Source of the DNA: Dolomedes plantarius
Taxonomy: Eukaryota > Arthropoda > Arachnida > Araneae > Dolomedidae
Assembly: GCA_907164885.2 (NCBI GenBank)
Contig: OU015501.1
Coordinates: forward strand, 59,120,119-59,184,118
Length of the DNA: 64,000 bases
Direction of reading: 5' to 3'
Positions within the stretch are counted from its first letter, which is position 1. Each line of letters starts with the position of its first letter. The position numbers were made by a program, and so were the translations under genes. Below the pieces are notes generated by a model that worked only from the letters and a program-made list of their open reading frames with translations, did not search any database and was not told the origin of the DNA. This document shows, piece after piece, positions 31,134 to 43,460 of this stretch.

Positions 31134-32498
31134 CACTGCTAGCCATTAAAATTGCAACACCATGAAGGAGGGATGATACAAACGTAAAGTTTGCATGAAA
31201 GGAAGAAGATGCTAGGATATGCAAATGATTAGTGTTTAAGCGCAATCGAACAGCACAGGGGGAACAAACGGCATCTCAAACTCTGTATAAAAGGAAAGTT
31301 ACACAACGGATTTCTCATTCGAAAATCGCATTTGAATGTTAGCAGTTCATGAGAAAATCCTATTATTCCTCGTATAAGAAGGAGAAATGGCTACCAGCAG
31401 GTACGGAATTACATAGCGGCAGGATCGTGGCCTATCGAGAGTACCGTTTATCGTTCCGCGATATTGCTAATCGCATTGGTCGAAATCCAACGACTGTCAT
31501 GCGAATATGGAATCGATGGGCTCAGGAGGGTCATACTGAACGCCATGCAAGATCTCAACGGTTTCCCGCAAAGAGGACAGACATGTTATCAGGTCGGCTT
31601 TGCAGGATCGTACAGCCACATCACGGATTTTGAGTCAGGAAATTAACTTGTTTTCAGCACGACAAGTATCCGCACGGACTGTGCGACGACGTCTGGAGCA
31701 GCGCGGACTGTCTGTACGGCGACCATTATTGCGGCTTCCCTTGACACTGCAGTATAGAGATGCGCGGCGACAGTGGTACGCCCAATGACAAAACTGGATA
31801 CAGGAGTGGCACCACGTCGTCTTTTCAGAAGAGTCCCGGTTCTGCTTGCAGGAACGTGATGGAAGTATACGTGTCTGGAGGCACCGATGAGAACGCACGT
31901 GGCCTGCTTGCATTCGATATCGTCATACAGGCCCTGCACCTGGTGTGATGGTATGGGCAGCCATTGGGTACACGACACGAACACCTCTGGTTCGCGTCGG
32001 TAATCTGAACAGCCAGCGTTACGTTTCTCCTATCTTCTGGCTGGTGGCTGTGCCCTATCAGCAAGATAACGCAAGACCGCATGTTGCCCGTCGTGTCTTG
32101 ACCTACCTCGACACAGAGGGTGTTCGACTGTTGCCCTGGCCAACACGTTCTCCATATCTCTCACCCACTGAAAACAACTGGTCATGGGTTGCTGAGAGAT
32201 TGGGCCGCCATCGTTCTCCAGTCACTACGATTGATGAAGTGCGGCATAGATTTGAAGAAGCATGGAATGACTTGCCCGCATCTGTCATCCAAGCCTTGTT
32301 CGACTCGATGCCTAACCGTGTTAGAGCCATTTTAGCTGCAAGAGGTGCAGCTGTGTGTACTAATTTCGGACCCTTGTATACCACCAAATTGCCTACAAAT
32401 TTAATCAGTTTCCTTCCTACTATGCTGTACACGTACAATAAGTAAAGTTTTGTTATTTGCTTTCCTTTCTGGTGTTGCAATTTTAATAGCCAGCAGTG
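31134..32498 (+). mobile_element. Decayed Tc1 element, same family as 24029-25438
   Basis: Ends CACTGCTAGCCATTAAAATT and, from the right, CACTGCTGGCTATTAAAATT, then TGCAACACC; TA at 31132-31133 and 32499-32500. 1365 bp. Confidence 0.88.
31349..32360 (+). pseudogene. Tc1 transposase pseudogene with multiple lesions
   Basis: N-terminal HTH RLSFRDIANRIGRNPTTVMR is followed by a frameshift near 31590-31610, then SARTVRRRLEQRGLSVRRP, a stop at QWYAQ, VVFSEESRFCL, another stop in the RHR-E region, PGVMVWAAIGYTTRTPLV and QQDNARPH. The first catalytic Asp of FSDES is Glu, PDLSPIEN has become PYLSPTEN, and about 20 residues are deleted before QQDN. Not functional. Confidence 0.85.
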
Positions 32499-32500
32499 TA

Positions 32501-32730
32501 AAAATATATATTGAGGAAATGCGCATTTCATTATTTAAACAATTGAACCTCGAACAATATAACCCATAACACTTTATAACTCTAGAAAAAAAAAGTATGT
32601 ATATATTAATTGCGGCTGACACCAGTTAATGACCAAGACAGGTTTGTACATAAAATCAGAAAAAGAGGTAACAGCTTTTTAAAAAGATGATAAATTTAGT
32701 TTTAATGCTTGTCTGGCTTTTGACGGATAA
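32501..32730. other. No feature recognised
   Basis: Short AT-rich interval between the Tc1 relic and a Harbinger-type MITE. Confidence 0.4.
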
Positions 32731-32916
32731 GGGCCTGTTCACATAGGAGTCCGTTGCATTGCGTTAAGGAAAAGATGACGTTGAGACGAAAATAAACCAA
32801 TCATATGCCTCCAAACGATTAGCAATGAAATTTTTAACGCCTATGATTGGTTAATTTTCGTCTCAACGTCATCTTTTCCTTAACGTAACGCAACGGACTC
32901 CTATGTGAACAGGCCC
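32731..32916. mobile_element. Hairpin MITE, PIF/Harbinger type
   Basis: 186 bp that fold almost completely on themselves: GGGCCTGTTCACATAGGAGT on the left and its reverse complement on the right, with arms of about 75 bp. TAA flanks both ends (32728-32730, 32917-32919). A GGGCCTGTTCACA terminus with a TAA/TWA duplication is typical for Harbinger-derived MITEs. Confidence 0.85.
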
Positions 32917-32919
32917 TAA

Positions 32920-34709
32920 TGCTAAACCAAATAACGGAGAACGACCACCTTCCATATAACGTTGTTTGTTGGAATTATTTCAAGAAGCCAACAAACTAAC
33001 TGGATCCAGAACCAAGTTTGGACTTGACAGGTGTGTTCGTTTTACGACTAACGTCCAATCCCCTTAGGGCTCTCGACCAGCCTTTTCCATTATTAACTTT
33101 TCATCCATATTTCATATAGTATCTCATTCGTTCTTAATTCTTTCCTTTGAGTTAAAAATTGATAGAACTGGTACTCTGAACATCCTTCGTAAACTTATGA
33201 ACACATATCTATGATTAACGCAAGTCGTAAGTACGTTTGTGACTTAGACGGCCACTTTCCGATGCAAATGAGAGGAAGACAGACAAATAAGTATAAGACC
33301 ACCTAGCTTGAAGGGAAGTTAAACTCATCGTCATTTTATCCCAATGATATAAGCAAAATATTCCAATTTACTAAAAATATTGACCCTTGTGATCTCAGCT
33401 TGCCCTCTCAGTAGAGTAAACAATCTATAGAAATTAAGACCTTTCAAATGTTACCTTTCATTTATCTTCCTCTCCAGAAACCACCCTCGCTTCTGCCTGT
33501 AGAAATGGTTTCTCTTTGTGCGATTTAAGAACTGAAGCTTAGAGCTCTAGAGGTCATTGACAATTGAATGAAAAATGGAATAAATTCAACAACTGTAATT
33601 CAAGTTAGATTTAAAATTTCTGATGAAAAGTATACGTTTTCTAATGCAAGAATAATATTTTGATTATCAATGCACACTTTCAGTCATTTATTAAATTTTT
33701 TTCTCTATATCTGTCAAAAATCATGTCCAATAAAATTATCCATGGAATAATATTTCAGGTAATTGCAAATGTTTTTGTAAGCTAACACTTTCTAATATAG
33801 CATTTCCTATAGAATAAGATACATTCTTGGAAAAGATCTCGTGTGAGTTCAAAAACCTCAAATGCAGAGAGAAAAGTGTTTCAGTTTGATGGCCTTCCCA
33901 ATTAGATAATTCCTCCACATGGTCGGGAAACGGAAGTATTTTAGCTGCAAGTAGTAGAGTGCCTTTGATAGGGATATCAAGGCACTCTACTACTAGAATG
34001 ATAGTACTCTATCGAGGCACGCTTCTAGCAGATATAAATAATGCTATCTCTTGGTAGATATAAGCATCTTTAGTTCTCTTCCAGTTCTATGTGCATATGA
34101 CATACTGCCCTCCAATCACATGGATGGGGAAAGCAACAAAACCTTGTATTAAAAAAAAAATCCGTACACTACATGCTTATGTTTAACATTTCGTTCTTAA
34201 TTTAAGGGAGGAATAGTAATTACACGAATTTGTCAGGAAAATTAATGCTCCGGAATTCATAATTTGGTCTCCTAGCATCGAGAATTGTTGTCTACCAACT
34301 GAATTATATTCCGGCGGTGTGAAGAACTCTTTTTCGAGTCCCATTCCTTATAAATTTTCGCTCCTTTAATTAATTCAAAGACCCAGGATTTTAGCCTGTA
34401 CATTTTCCCTCACGTATTAATAAAACATTCTTTTCCAACGATGTTGAATATTTTCCACGTTTGAATATATGCCGTGTGCTTCTTGGTCGTCTATTACCAT
34501 TCCTTCCAACGACCAGCTGCTACTACAATGTTCGTCTGCCAACACCCTCACTTAATCTTAAGTCTCGCGTTCATTCCTCCCACGGTGAGATACGATTTCT
34601 TCTTTCTTCTCTCTCGAAGAAATAATTAAGACAATATTATCAACCGAGAGTAATTTTTTTTAAAATTTTTACATTGAAAGATCTTTTGGAAGGAAAATAT
34701 TTTCTTTTA
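32920..34709. other. No gene recognised; contains a short hairpin
   Basis: Mostly AT-rich single-copy-looking DNA. The only structure noted is a perfect 15-bp inverted repeat at 33951-33992 (GTAGTAGAGTGCCTT and its complement). Confidence 0.4.
33951..33992. other. Strong short hairpin
   Basis: GTAGTAGAGTGCCTT (33951-33965) pairs with AAGGCACTCTACTAC (33978-33992) around a TGATAGGGATATC loop that adds a few more pairs. Could be the core of an old MITE or a structured RNA; nothing else supports either. Confidence 0.55.
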
Positions 34710-34713
34710 CATT

Positions 34714-35072
34714 TGTGGCGCTGAGGGTTTGCTGATTATTCAAATTTGTAACGCCGCTCATTCGAATTCACGTCTTCAAATTAGTGATGACGTCAGTTGA
34801 CAAATCCGACGTCGCGTACTCGACTGTAATATAAGCTTACTTCCCCGCTTTTTGCACGTCTTACTCGTGTCGGCAGTTTTCTTGGTTGCATGCGTAAATA
34901 CTTCGCGTAAGTTTATTATGTTTTAATTTCTTTTTTAACGAGTAGTTAGAATGTAACTTTTGTTTTTATTTTTAATCTTGTAAAATAAACAAGGTGGAGT
35001 CAAATAAGTCTGTTTCCTCAAATACTGGTATACCTACAACTATACAGGACCACTACAGAACAGGGGACTACA
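34714..35072 (+). repeat. Solo LTR (Gypsy-like)
   Basis: Starts TGTGGCGCTGAGGGTTTG and ends GGGGACTACA, i.e. TGT...ACA, with the 4-bp duplication CATT at 34710-34713 and 35073-35076. Inside are a TATA-like AATATAA near 34828, a TGACGTCA-like element near 34787, and a polyadenylation signal AATAAA at 34984. The length of 359 bp fits an LTR; no internal retroelement follows. The Gypsy assignment is from the TGTGGCGC-type start and the 4-bp duplication. Confidence 0.7.
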
Positions 35073-35076
35073 CATT

Positions 35077-35729
35077 TAAACAGACGATTAACGTAAAAGA
35101 TGCTGCACGGATTCAAAGTAGGTGGAAAGATAACTTATAATAATTTTTAAACATAGATAAATCTATTATTGGATACATTTGAAATAATGATCTCTCAGTA
35201 TCCTCACTAGAACGTAAACACGGCAACAAGTTTCAAACTCAAAGTTTGGTCTGACTTCTGTCAGTAGAGCACTAAGCGTCGATTGTTTCTTTGGACAAAT
35301 CCCCAATAATTCTTTAAAGTTTGCTGTTTTAAAGAAAAATATGAGGTACGCATGAGGTTTCTAATGAGACAATGTTTCGTCTGGCTATAGCAGATGCATT
35401 GAAAGGTCGTATTTTTGGGCTAAAATTCAGAGTTACACTTGCCGAAATCGTCATTCACGGGCAAGATTATTGAGAAGAGAAAGCAGTTAGAAATAATCTA
35501 TGGGAATCCGATTCAGAAAAGATGCTGCTTGCGTTCAAAGGGGAAGGAAAATTATTCCCCTTACAGAATCCTTACGCCCACAGTCTCAAATAAAAGATTA
35601 CTTAAAAACAAATAATTGGAACTAACTATGGAAAAAAAAATAACAGAAATCTGCAAATTGCGCTATAGCAGCATAGATACAAGATTCTGTATATGCAATT
35701 GAAACCAAAAGGTAAAAAAAAAACCACTT
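35077..35729. other. No feature recognised
   Basis: AT-rich DNA right of the solo LTR; no gene. Confidence 0.4.
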
Positions 35730-36510
35730 AAAAAAATCAAAATGCAAAAAGGTGATCGACCAGTGTCTTGATCAGGAGGCCTGACCGAGTAGGTCACCCC
35801 GAAGGTAATCTTTCTGATAGGATGCAGGCCAAGCTTAAAATACATCCAAAGGCCCCGAGATCCCACATTGTAAACAGAATGTCATTAGCATAGATAAATT
35901 AAAATCCAAACACAAAAATAGAAAACACAAAAATAGACACAAAAATAGAAAATTTCAAGTTAACTACCAAAATCTCAGTCAGAAGAAAAGTGACTGCGGG
36001 AATGAAGAATCGACTGTTTAGCCCGAAATTTTAGCAGTACCGCAGTTAAAATAAAGGAACTGCCGCCTCACCTATCTAATTAATAAACAGAAATTGAAAT
36101 AGAAAAATGGAAAATATCATTCTTTCTTCATCTGAATTTTAAATACGCCTGATTCTAAATATCCTTTTTTAATAGAATTGAAACTACAGAAGTCACTAGG
36201 AAAATTATTTTTATGTAGATTCTCTGCGAAGATATTGCATGCTTCCAAAAATCATTAACATTACTGTAAATATTTTTGATTCTACGTATATAGTTGCGAG
36301 TGAAAAATATAGCAAATTTTATAGTTTAAATTGTCATGAAAATTAGTAAAAAAAAATAACCTCAAATTCAAAATCTAATCTTTTAACATAAATACCAATT
36401 TAAATTCCGGTTTCTAAGAGAAGAAAAATTCCCTGCGAGGTTACCGACTTGATCAGGCCTCGTGATGAAGCGACTGGTCGATCTCCTCTTTGCATTTGGA
36501 ATTTTTAAGT
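35730..36510. repeat. Inverted repeat pair (~75-bp arms) around 0.6 kb
   Basis: 35730-35803 (GCAAAAAGGTGATCGACCAG, GATCAGGAGGCCTGACC) is the approximate reverse complement of 36438-36510. The interior holds a short tandem ACACAAAAATAGAAA repeat at 35908-35950 and AT-rich sequence. It may be a MITE, but the true ends and a target duplication were not found. Confidence 0.55.
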
Positions 36511-36587
36511 GCGTTTGGTTTCACTTACGCTCAGAAATTTGTCATAACAATTTTAAATGGTATCTTATTTTTAAAATTATGGTAGTA

Positions 36588-36920
36588 CAGTGGAACCCCG
36601 TTATAACGAACTTCAAGGGGCCAAAGGTTTTGTTCGCTTTATCCAATGGTTCGCTATATCCGAACCTTTAAGAAAAATGCCAGAGTTCACAATATGTATA
36701 ACTCATTAGTTGCAACGTGTATTGAATAATTATGTATTAGAAGATGATAAAATCTATTAAAAATGATCATTAATGAATTAAATCGACTAAAATCGATTAC
36801 ATTAAACTGACACAATAATAATTAAATTACATACAATAGGAAAACGGCGGGACCAAAATTTTCATTCGTTAAATCCATGAGTTCGTTATATACCGGGTTC
36901 ACTATAACGGGGTTCGACTG
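36588..36920. mobile_element. pogo-type MITE
   Basis: Ends CAGTGGAACCCCGTTATAAC and, from the right, CAGTCGAACCCCGTTATAGT; TA at 36586-36587 and 36921-36922. 333 bp, non-coding; subterminal TTCGCTATATCCGAAC words are typical of Tigger/pogo derivatives. Confidence 0.85.
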
Positions 36921-36922
36921 TA

Positions 36923-37214
36923 CTCATTTGGAAATAGACGTAGTTTTAGAGAGATGTAAGAAATCAGTCTTTAAAAACTGATATTATTTAATTCGTTTTC
37001 TCAGTTTTTGTGATTCTATGTTTAATTATAATTCATGGTTTAAGATAAAGAGTAAAACAAGTTTAGCTATGTCACATTTAGATATGTCGATTGATGCAAC
37101 GATAAAAAATATATAATTATAGGTTCATCATTTCATATCATAAAATCACAAATGCTAAATCTTTCGAGGGCCAAAATGACGATACATCTGGAAAATTCAA
37201 CCCCTGACCTCCTT
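36923..37214. other. No feature recognised
   Basis: AT-rich interval; no gene. Confidence 0.4.
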
Positions 37215-37216
37215 TA

Positions 37217-38629
37217 CTCTTAGAGAAAAAAAACAAAAAAAACCGACGCACCAAGAAGGGGTAATGCAAATTGATATGCATACAGGTTTCGACGGAAAGT
37301 GCAAGATTTTAAAGTTTGGTGGCCAAGGAATGAACATGTGACGCTGCAAGCGCATCTTAACTGCGCAACTGGCAGGATATTAAAGAGGAGAAATTTCGTT
37401 TCCAGGTCATAAATTCTTTGCGAATTTCATTCCGTGTACTCAGGTAGACAGTAACTATGCCTCGCATACAGGTGCGCGAACAATATGCGCAGATGTCAGT
37501 ATTTGAGAGAGGACATGTAGTTGGGCTCAAAAAAGCCAGTTGGTCTAATCGGCGAATCGCTCGACATTTGGATAGGAGCGATGCCACTATTAGACTATCT
37601 TGGCAGGAATGGGTGAACCATGGTTCCAACACAGTGTTAGGAAGGAAGCGGTCGGCCTAGAGAAACGACAGAACGTGAGGACCGAGTAATCATCAGAGCG
37701 CACTCACAGTCCCAGATTCATCATTATCATCGATCGTACGTACAACTGGTGCTTCAGTGACCCCAAGGGCCCTCCATAGGCGGCTCAGAGAAAAGGGGCT
37801 GAGCTCACGGCGCCCCTTGTGCTGACTACCATTGACCTCTGTACACCGATAAGCCCGTTTGTAGTGGTGTCGGGCACATTCGACCTGGAATGTCACTTAC
37901 TACAGTAGAATTGTCTTCAGTGATGAGTCCCGCTTCGAACTGAGCCCCGATGACCAGCGAATACGTGTCTGGAGACACCCCGAACAGCGGTGGAATACCA
38001 ACCTGACTGTCTTCCGCCATACGAGCCGACAACCAGGAGTGATGGTCTGGGGTGCCATTTCATTTCATAGCAGGACCCCTTTGGTTGTCATCCGCGGCAC
38101 CCTTACAGCACAGTGGTACGTCGACGATATTCTACGCCCCGTTATGTTGCCCTTCATATCACACCCTCCTGGGCTTGCATTTCAGCAAGATAATGCCCGC
38201 CCGCACACGGCGAGAGTTTCTACTGCTTGTCTTCGTGCTTGCCCAACGATACCTTGGCCAGTAAGGTCGCTGGATCTCCCCCCTCCCATTGAGCACGATT
38301 GGAGCATTATGGGCAGGTCTTTAACCAGCTTGGGATTATGACGATCTAACCCACCAATTGAACAGAATTTGGCATGATATCTCGCAGGAGGACATCCACC
38401 ACCTCTATCAATCATTGCCAAGCCGGATGACTGCTTGCATAAGGGCCAGAGGTGGACCAACACGTTATTCACTTTTTCACTTTGTAAAGCTCTTTCTCTT
38501 TAATGAATCATCCAATTTTTCTCAAATTGTAATCATTTATTTTTCTGTACATATACATCACATCCACCGATTTTCGTCCCATTCGGATAATTTCTCCTTG
38601 GTGCGACGTTTTTTTTTTTTGTCTAAGAG
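37217..38629 (+). mobile_element. Decayed Tc1 element, CACCAAG-end family
   Basis: Ends CTCTTAGAGAAAAAAAACAA and CTCTTAGACAAAAAAAAAAA followed by GCACCAAG; TA at 37215-37216 and 38630-38631. 1413 bp, the same length as the intact relative at 55110-56522. Confidence 0.8.
37457..38465 (+). pseudogene. Tc1 transposase pseudogene (relative of 55265-56290)
   Basis: N-terminal HTH: MSVFERGHVVGLKKASWSNR, RIARHLDRSDATIRLSWQEW. Frames then break near 37650 and several times to 38000. Later parts are VMVWGAISFHSRTPLVVIRG (38040 on), FQQDNARPHTARVSTACLRA, a damaged third motif DLPPPIEHDW, a frameshift at about 38340, and SQEDIHHLYQSLPSRM, IRARGGPTRY at the end. Not functional. Confidence 0.85.
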
Positions 38630-38631
38630 TA

Positions 38632-39594
38632 TTAAAATAGTAACTGATTATTTTTTACTGATATGTATTTTATTAACGTGTAAATAGAATAAAAATTATT
38701 GCGTATTAGTTGCATATAAATTTAAAATCACGAATGAGGATGTTGGATAGAGGCGTAGATTGCCCATACGGGACGGTTGAAATTTTGACACCTTGAAGTC
38801 CTGATATCTGTACACAGATACTTTGTTTCATGCATAAAAACATTTTAAATATTGTTTAAATCAGTTTTAGATTGTGTTCAAGGTGTATAAGTTGGCATAG
38901 TCTTACAGCACTATGGTTATCTTTTGCTACACGAGACTTAACTAAATCGAGACCTACTATTTAGAGCTCATACCCAAGAGCTGTAAACACCCTTGCTAAC
39001 GACTGAATTCAAACCCACAGACTCTAGAAGTTATATCGGTAACATAAAAGGATTTTATGTTTAAACCTGAATCCCGCCCCCAATTTTAACTTGTTCAAAT
39101 ATAAGGAAGGGTGCTGACGAAGTTTTCAGGGAAATCCATATAGGTAAAATTGCTCAATTTCAGGGGCAAAATTGACAGAAATTGTTACTTGCAAAGAGCT
39201 ATTTAAACCAGTCTTGAAAATTCTGTAAAGAAATAATTAATACTTCGTGGTCGTTATATTTTCAGCAAGATAAAGAGGGGGCTTTTATACAACGTCCCAA
39301 TGCAAAAAGGAACTCCACCATAGTCCTCTTATTCGAACACAACTGAATATCTATGAGAGCAGTCAAAAGGGTAAAAAGATATAGGATTTCAAATCAAATA
39401 GACTTTAGTAAAAGACTTTACAAAGTAGTTCTTTTGCCAGAATAGCCATTGATCAGTCTTAATTATTGCAAAACATTAATTAAATCAAAGCCAAATAAAT
39501 TTAATGCGTCTGTAAAAGCTTTAGCGAAGTCTGATTGTATGTTTAAGAATCAAACAGAAGTCAGATGTTAGGCTGGTAAAAATATACGGGTGGT
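38632..39594. other. No feature recognised
   Basis: AT-rich DNA without genes or obvious repeats. Confidence 0.4.
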
Positions 39595-39596
39595 TA

Positions 39597-40717
39597 TAAT
39601 TAATCTTCCCCTATAAACGGCATCCTACAGCGCAAACGGGTGAACGGAATGCAAGGAAATTTTGTATATGGGCTATACACGAGATGCGCTCACGGAATTT
39701 CGAAAAAAAAAATTAGTTCCAAAATGTCCACCAGAGGACACCTTTTCGGGAAAAACATGAAATTTGACACAATAAACGACCAAAACGGAATACAGAAACA
39801 ATATTAACATTTATTGACTAGTTTCTGATCACCTTGTCATCGAACCACATTAAGTAAAGGTAAGGGAGAAACAAAAACAGTTCAGTTTGCAAAAACAAGA
39901 ACAGATTAGGACGAAATTGCACAAGAGGAGCAGTTGTTTGTTAATCGTGTCCAGGACGATGTAGGGATAGCTGCTCCACGTGACCACCTTCATTCACCTG
40001 CAAAATTTCAAGTCGATGGACTGTGTGTTCAACAGCAGATAGTAACTGATCAGTTGTGAGGCTTCGCACATGAAGCGTTATGGAATTCTTTAAGTCACTC
40101 AACGTCGCAACACCTCCACGATACACCAGACGTGGTGTTATCCATAACGTGAACTCCATAACGTTATCCATAACGTGAATATGGTGAACACCATAACGCT
40201 TCATGTGCGAAGCCTCACAATTGATCAGTTACGATCTGCTGTTGAACACACTGTCCATCGTCTTGAAATTTTGCAGGTGAATGAAGGTGGTCACGTGGAG
40301 CAGCTTTCCCTACATCGTCCTGGACCAACACCTCCTAAACGAACGTTTAGGACGTGTTGCCTGGACACAATTAAAAACTGCTCCTCTTGTGCAATTTCAT
40401 CCTAATCTGTTCTTGTTTCTGCAAACTGAACTGTTTTTGTTTCTCCCTTACCTTTACTTAATGTGGTTCAATGACAAGGTGATCAGAAACTAGTCAATAA
40501 ATGTTAATAATGTTTCTGTATTCCGATTTGGTAGTTTATTGTGTTAAATTTCATATTTTTCCCGAAAAGGCGCCCTCTGGTGGACATTTTGGAACTAATT
40601 TTTTTTTTCGAAATTCCGTGAGCGCATCTCGTGTATAGCCCATATACAAAATTTCGTTGCATTCCGTTTGCGCTGTAGGATGCCGTTTATAGGGGAAGTT
40701 TAATTATAACCACCCGG
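39597..40717. mobile_element. Fold-back element from two mariner-like 3' ends
   Basis: Arms 39597-40083 and about 40190-40717 are near-perfect inverted copies, with a loop of about 106 bp. Outer ends CGGGTGGTTATAATTAA, flanked by TA (39595-39596, 40718-40719). Each arm codes outward for the same C-terminal transposase piece: minus strand 39941-40120 and plus strand 40190-40340, reading ITLHVRSLTTDQLLSAVEHT, VHRLEILQVNEGGHVEQL. So it consists of two mariner-type 3' halves joined head to head. The catalytic residues are missing. Confidence 0.85.
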
Positions 40718-40719
40718 TA

Positions 40720-42669
40720 TATTACCTGTTCAAGGAACTGGTTAATCAGCCGCAAAAAATTTTAAGTTACGATTATATATACTATTGCATGTTACTTTTT
40801 ATCCATATAGCTCGCTTTCATTAGTTAGCTTTTATGCTACCTTATAAAACATAACCCTGTAAAATTGAGTTAAAATATAAAAGGCTTTTGCTCATTTGCT
40901 TTCGGAATGCAATTTAAATGCAATTTATTATAATTTAAAACGAAGTGTGGCAGTGTGCTCAAAAATTAAGTAGAGTTGAAAGTCAGTTTACAAAGTAACC
41001 TTTTCAAGGAATTGGGTTGTCTTCCATGAAGAAATCTTTTAGTTTCTATTCATTTGTGCATTACTTTTGATAAAAACAGCTTCAGTACTCATCAGTTTTC
41101 TCTTCTGTGCAACTTTATAAACATGTATAAAATATAATAAAAATGGCAGATCTGTATGAACACTTTTCTGGCCTAGTAGACAATATATAAATTTTTAAGT
41201 CATGCAATTTTTTTTTCCGCTCGAAAGGGAAATTTTGAGCAAATTTTCATACCGTCATTATTTGTACGGCAGAACCTTTAGCAAACATAGCCAAAAGAGT
41301 AAACATCAGACGTTACTTAAATAAAATGCATGCTTTTATTTATAAATTTAAAAGGTGTATGAATACCTTTTTGATGAACAACATATATCTGGTATGGGGA
41401 AAGCGAAATATACGAATTTTTTTCAAAAGACTGTGTAAAACAATTTTTAAAAGCTCTCTAAGTTTTTTTCATATTTAAAGCAAATTATAAATATATCAAT
41501 ACAACATTATTCTCATCTTTTAAATGACATGGGAGGCCAGTTTAGAATGAAAAAAAGTCTGATATTTTATTCTAAAATCAACACATTAAAAATCAAGTGT
41601 ACAGCCTGTTGATTAGTTTCCCTCGAAGCAGCATTTTAGGTTTAAGCTATGCTGTATTTTATTTTGTATGAAAATATCAGAGCTTATCAGTAGGCATTTA
41701 GGCGATATTAAGGCATCTTAAATCTAAGTATCCCTGCATTATTTTTACCGAAGTTACATTAATTTTAAAAAAGTGTTTATATAATTTGATACATGATTCT
41801 GACTTATATTTGAGAGTTTGATGTCATTTTCACCTCGTCACAAGAACACAGTTATTAATAGTTTGTCCTTTGCATATTTTATGAAATTTTTATTTATAGC
41901 TTTGATTATAATTAATAATTTTCATAAAATTATGATCAAAATTTTAACAAACTTTTCACAACTTTAAGAAACACCTGCACTTTGCAGGTGTTTAAAAATT
42001 ATGAAATGAGTCATGTTATAAATTTCGATTCACACGGAAGTGACTGCTGAACAAATATAATAAAACAGTTTGTCTCAAAAGTATTTAGAACAACCTCGAA
42101 TTATTAGTTTGGATGTCACTCAATATTTAGAGTAAAAGGCAGTAAGAGAATATTCAACTCTTGAAGAATAGGGTCATACCAAGTTTTCGTGTTCAATAGA
42201 ACGCCCTAAAGGTGCCCTATTAAAAAAATACTTTAAGAAATGATCTATTGGATCATTTATAGGTATTATATGGGGACTATCTTGCATTAATTATAACATT
42301 GCCGGCATTACACTTTCGTATATCTGTGGACAGTTTAAAGAATTTTGGCAGACTTAAAGAGAAACGGTATCAGTCGAGCCATAGTATCTACATGCTACTT
42401 ATTACACATTATTACAATTTGTTTTCTTTCTGCATACTTTTCAAAGCATGCCAAAAATGAGTTTGGGTATCAAGATAAAGTTTTCACAAATATAGCCATT
42501 AAACATACTTGAATGTATTACATGGAACCCGACTTGCTAATAAAGTCCTTACAGGTTTTGATCCCCGTTGATGGAATGTCATATGGCATGTTGCACTCTA
42601 GGCCACGTTAATCTACCTTCAAAACAGCTACCTCAAAATGCATTTAGTAGTACTCATTTTTTACAAGAA
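40720..42669. other. No feature recognised
   Basis: AT-rich DNA of about 1.9 kb; no gene or clear repeat. Confidence 0.4.
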
Positions 42670-42737
42670 TTAGCTGAATAGCCGTGCTTCGCTACGGAGT
42701 ACATTCAAATTAAATACAACGGTCAATGTATGCAATG

Positions 42738-42828
<91 letters not shown>

Positions 42829-43459
42829 GTAACGGATATTTTTATAGACAAAATAATGTAAAAAAAAATATTCAAATTATATACAGTGGTCAATGTATGC
42901 AATTAATTTGTACGTTCAATATCCATAAAACATACTAATTTGAATTAAATTCTTAAAAAACTTCCATCTCAATTAGTCTAGTGGTTAAATTTTATCTTTT
43001 ACCGTATTTTAATATTTTTTGTCAATTTATTTCGTTGTTATGCACGTGAAGCAAAATTAATTTAAAGTATCACAAAAAGAAAAGAAACCACGTGATCAGC
43101 ATTTAATAAATTAAATTATAAAAATTAATCTTTACCTCCATTTTCTGATTATTGCTGAATTTTTAAAGATTCAAAAAAGATTTCATTTTAAAGGAGTCTT
43201 TAGGATCTTTCTCGTGATACAAATTTTATAATCCTCAGATTATTATTTTAAATGCAAACTTTAAAAAAGTTACAAAAACAGCTTAAAAGTTTAATTTAAA
43301 ATATCTAAGAAGGAATTTTCAAAAATATTTCTTAGTGCACCCCTACACAATTAAAAAAATCGCCATGCAAAATTTCAGCCTTTTAGGTCCAGCGGTTTGG
43401 TCTGTGCGTTATCTGTCAGTCAGTCAGTCAGTAACGGAACTGTTTTATATATATATAGA
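42670..43459 (-). mobile_element. Non-autonomous Helitron, minus orientation
   Basis: On the minus strand it starts TCTATATATATATAAAACAG then GTTCCGTTACTGACTGACTG and ends CCGTAGCGAAGCACGGC, TATTCAGCTAA. Inserted between A and T (42669, 43460). Homologous over its length to 15371-16182; a (TA)n array at 42737-42820 occupies the place of the shorter array in that copy. Confidence 0.8.
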
Positions 43460-43460
43460 T

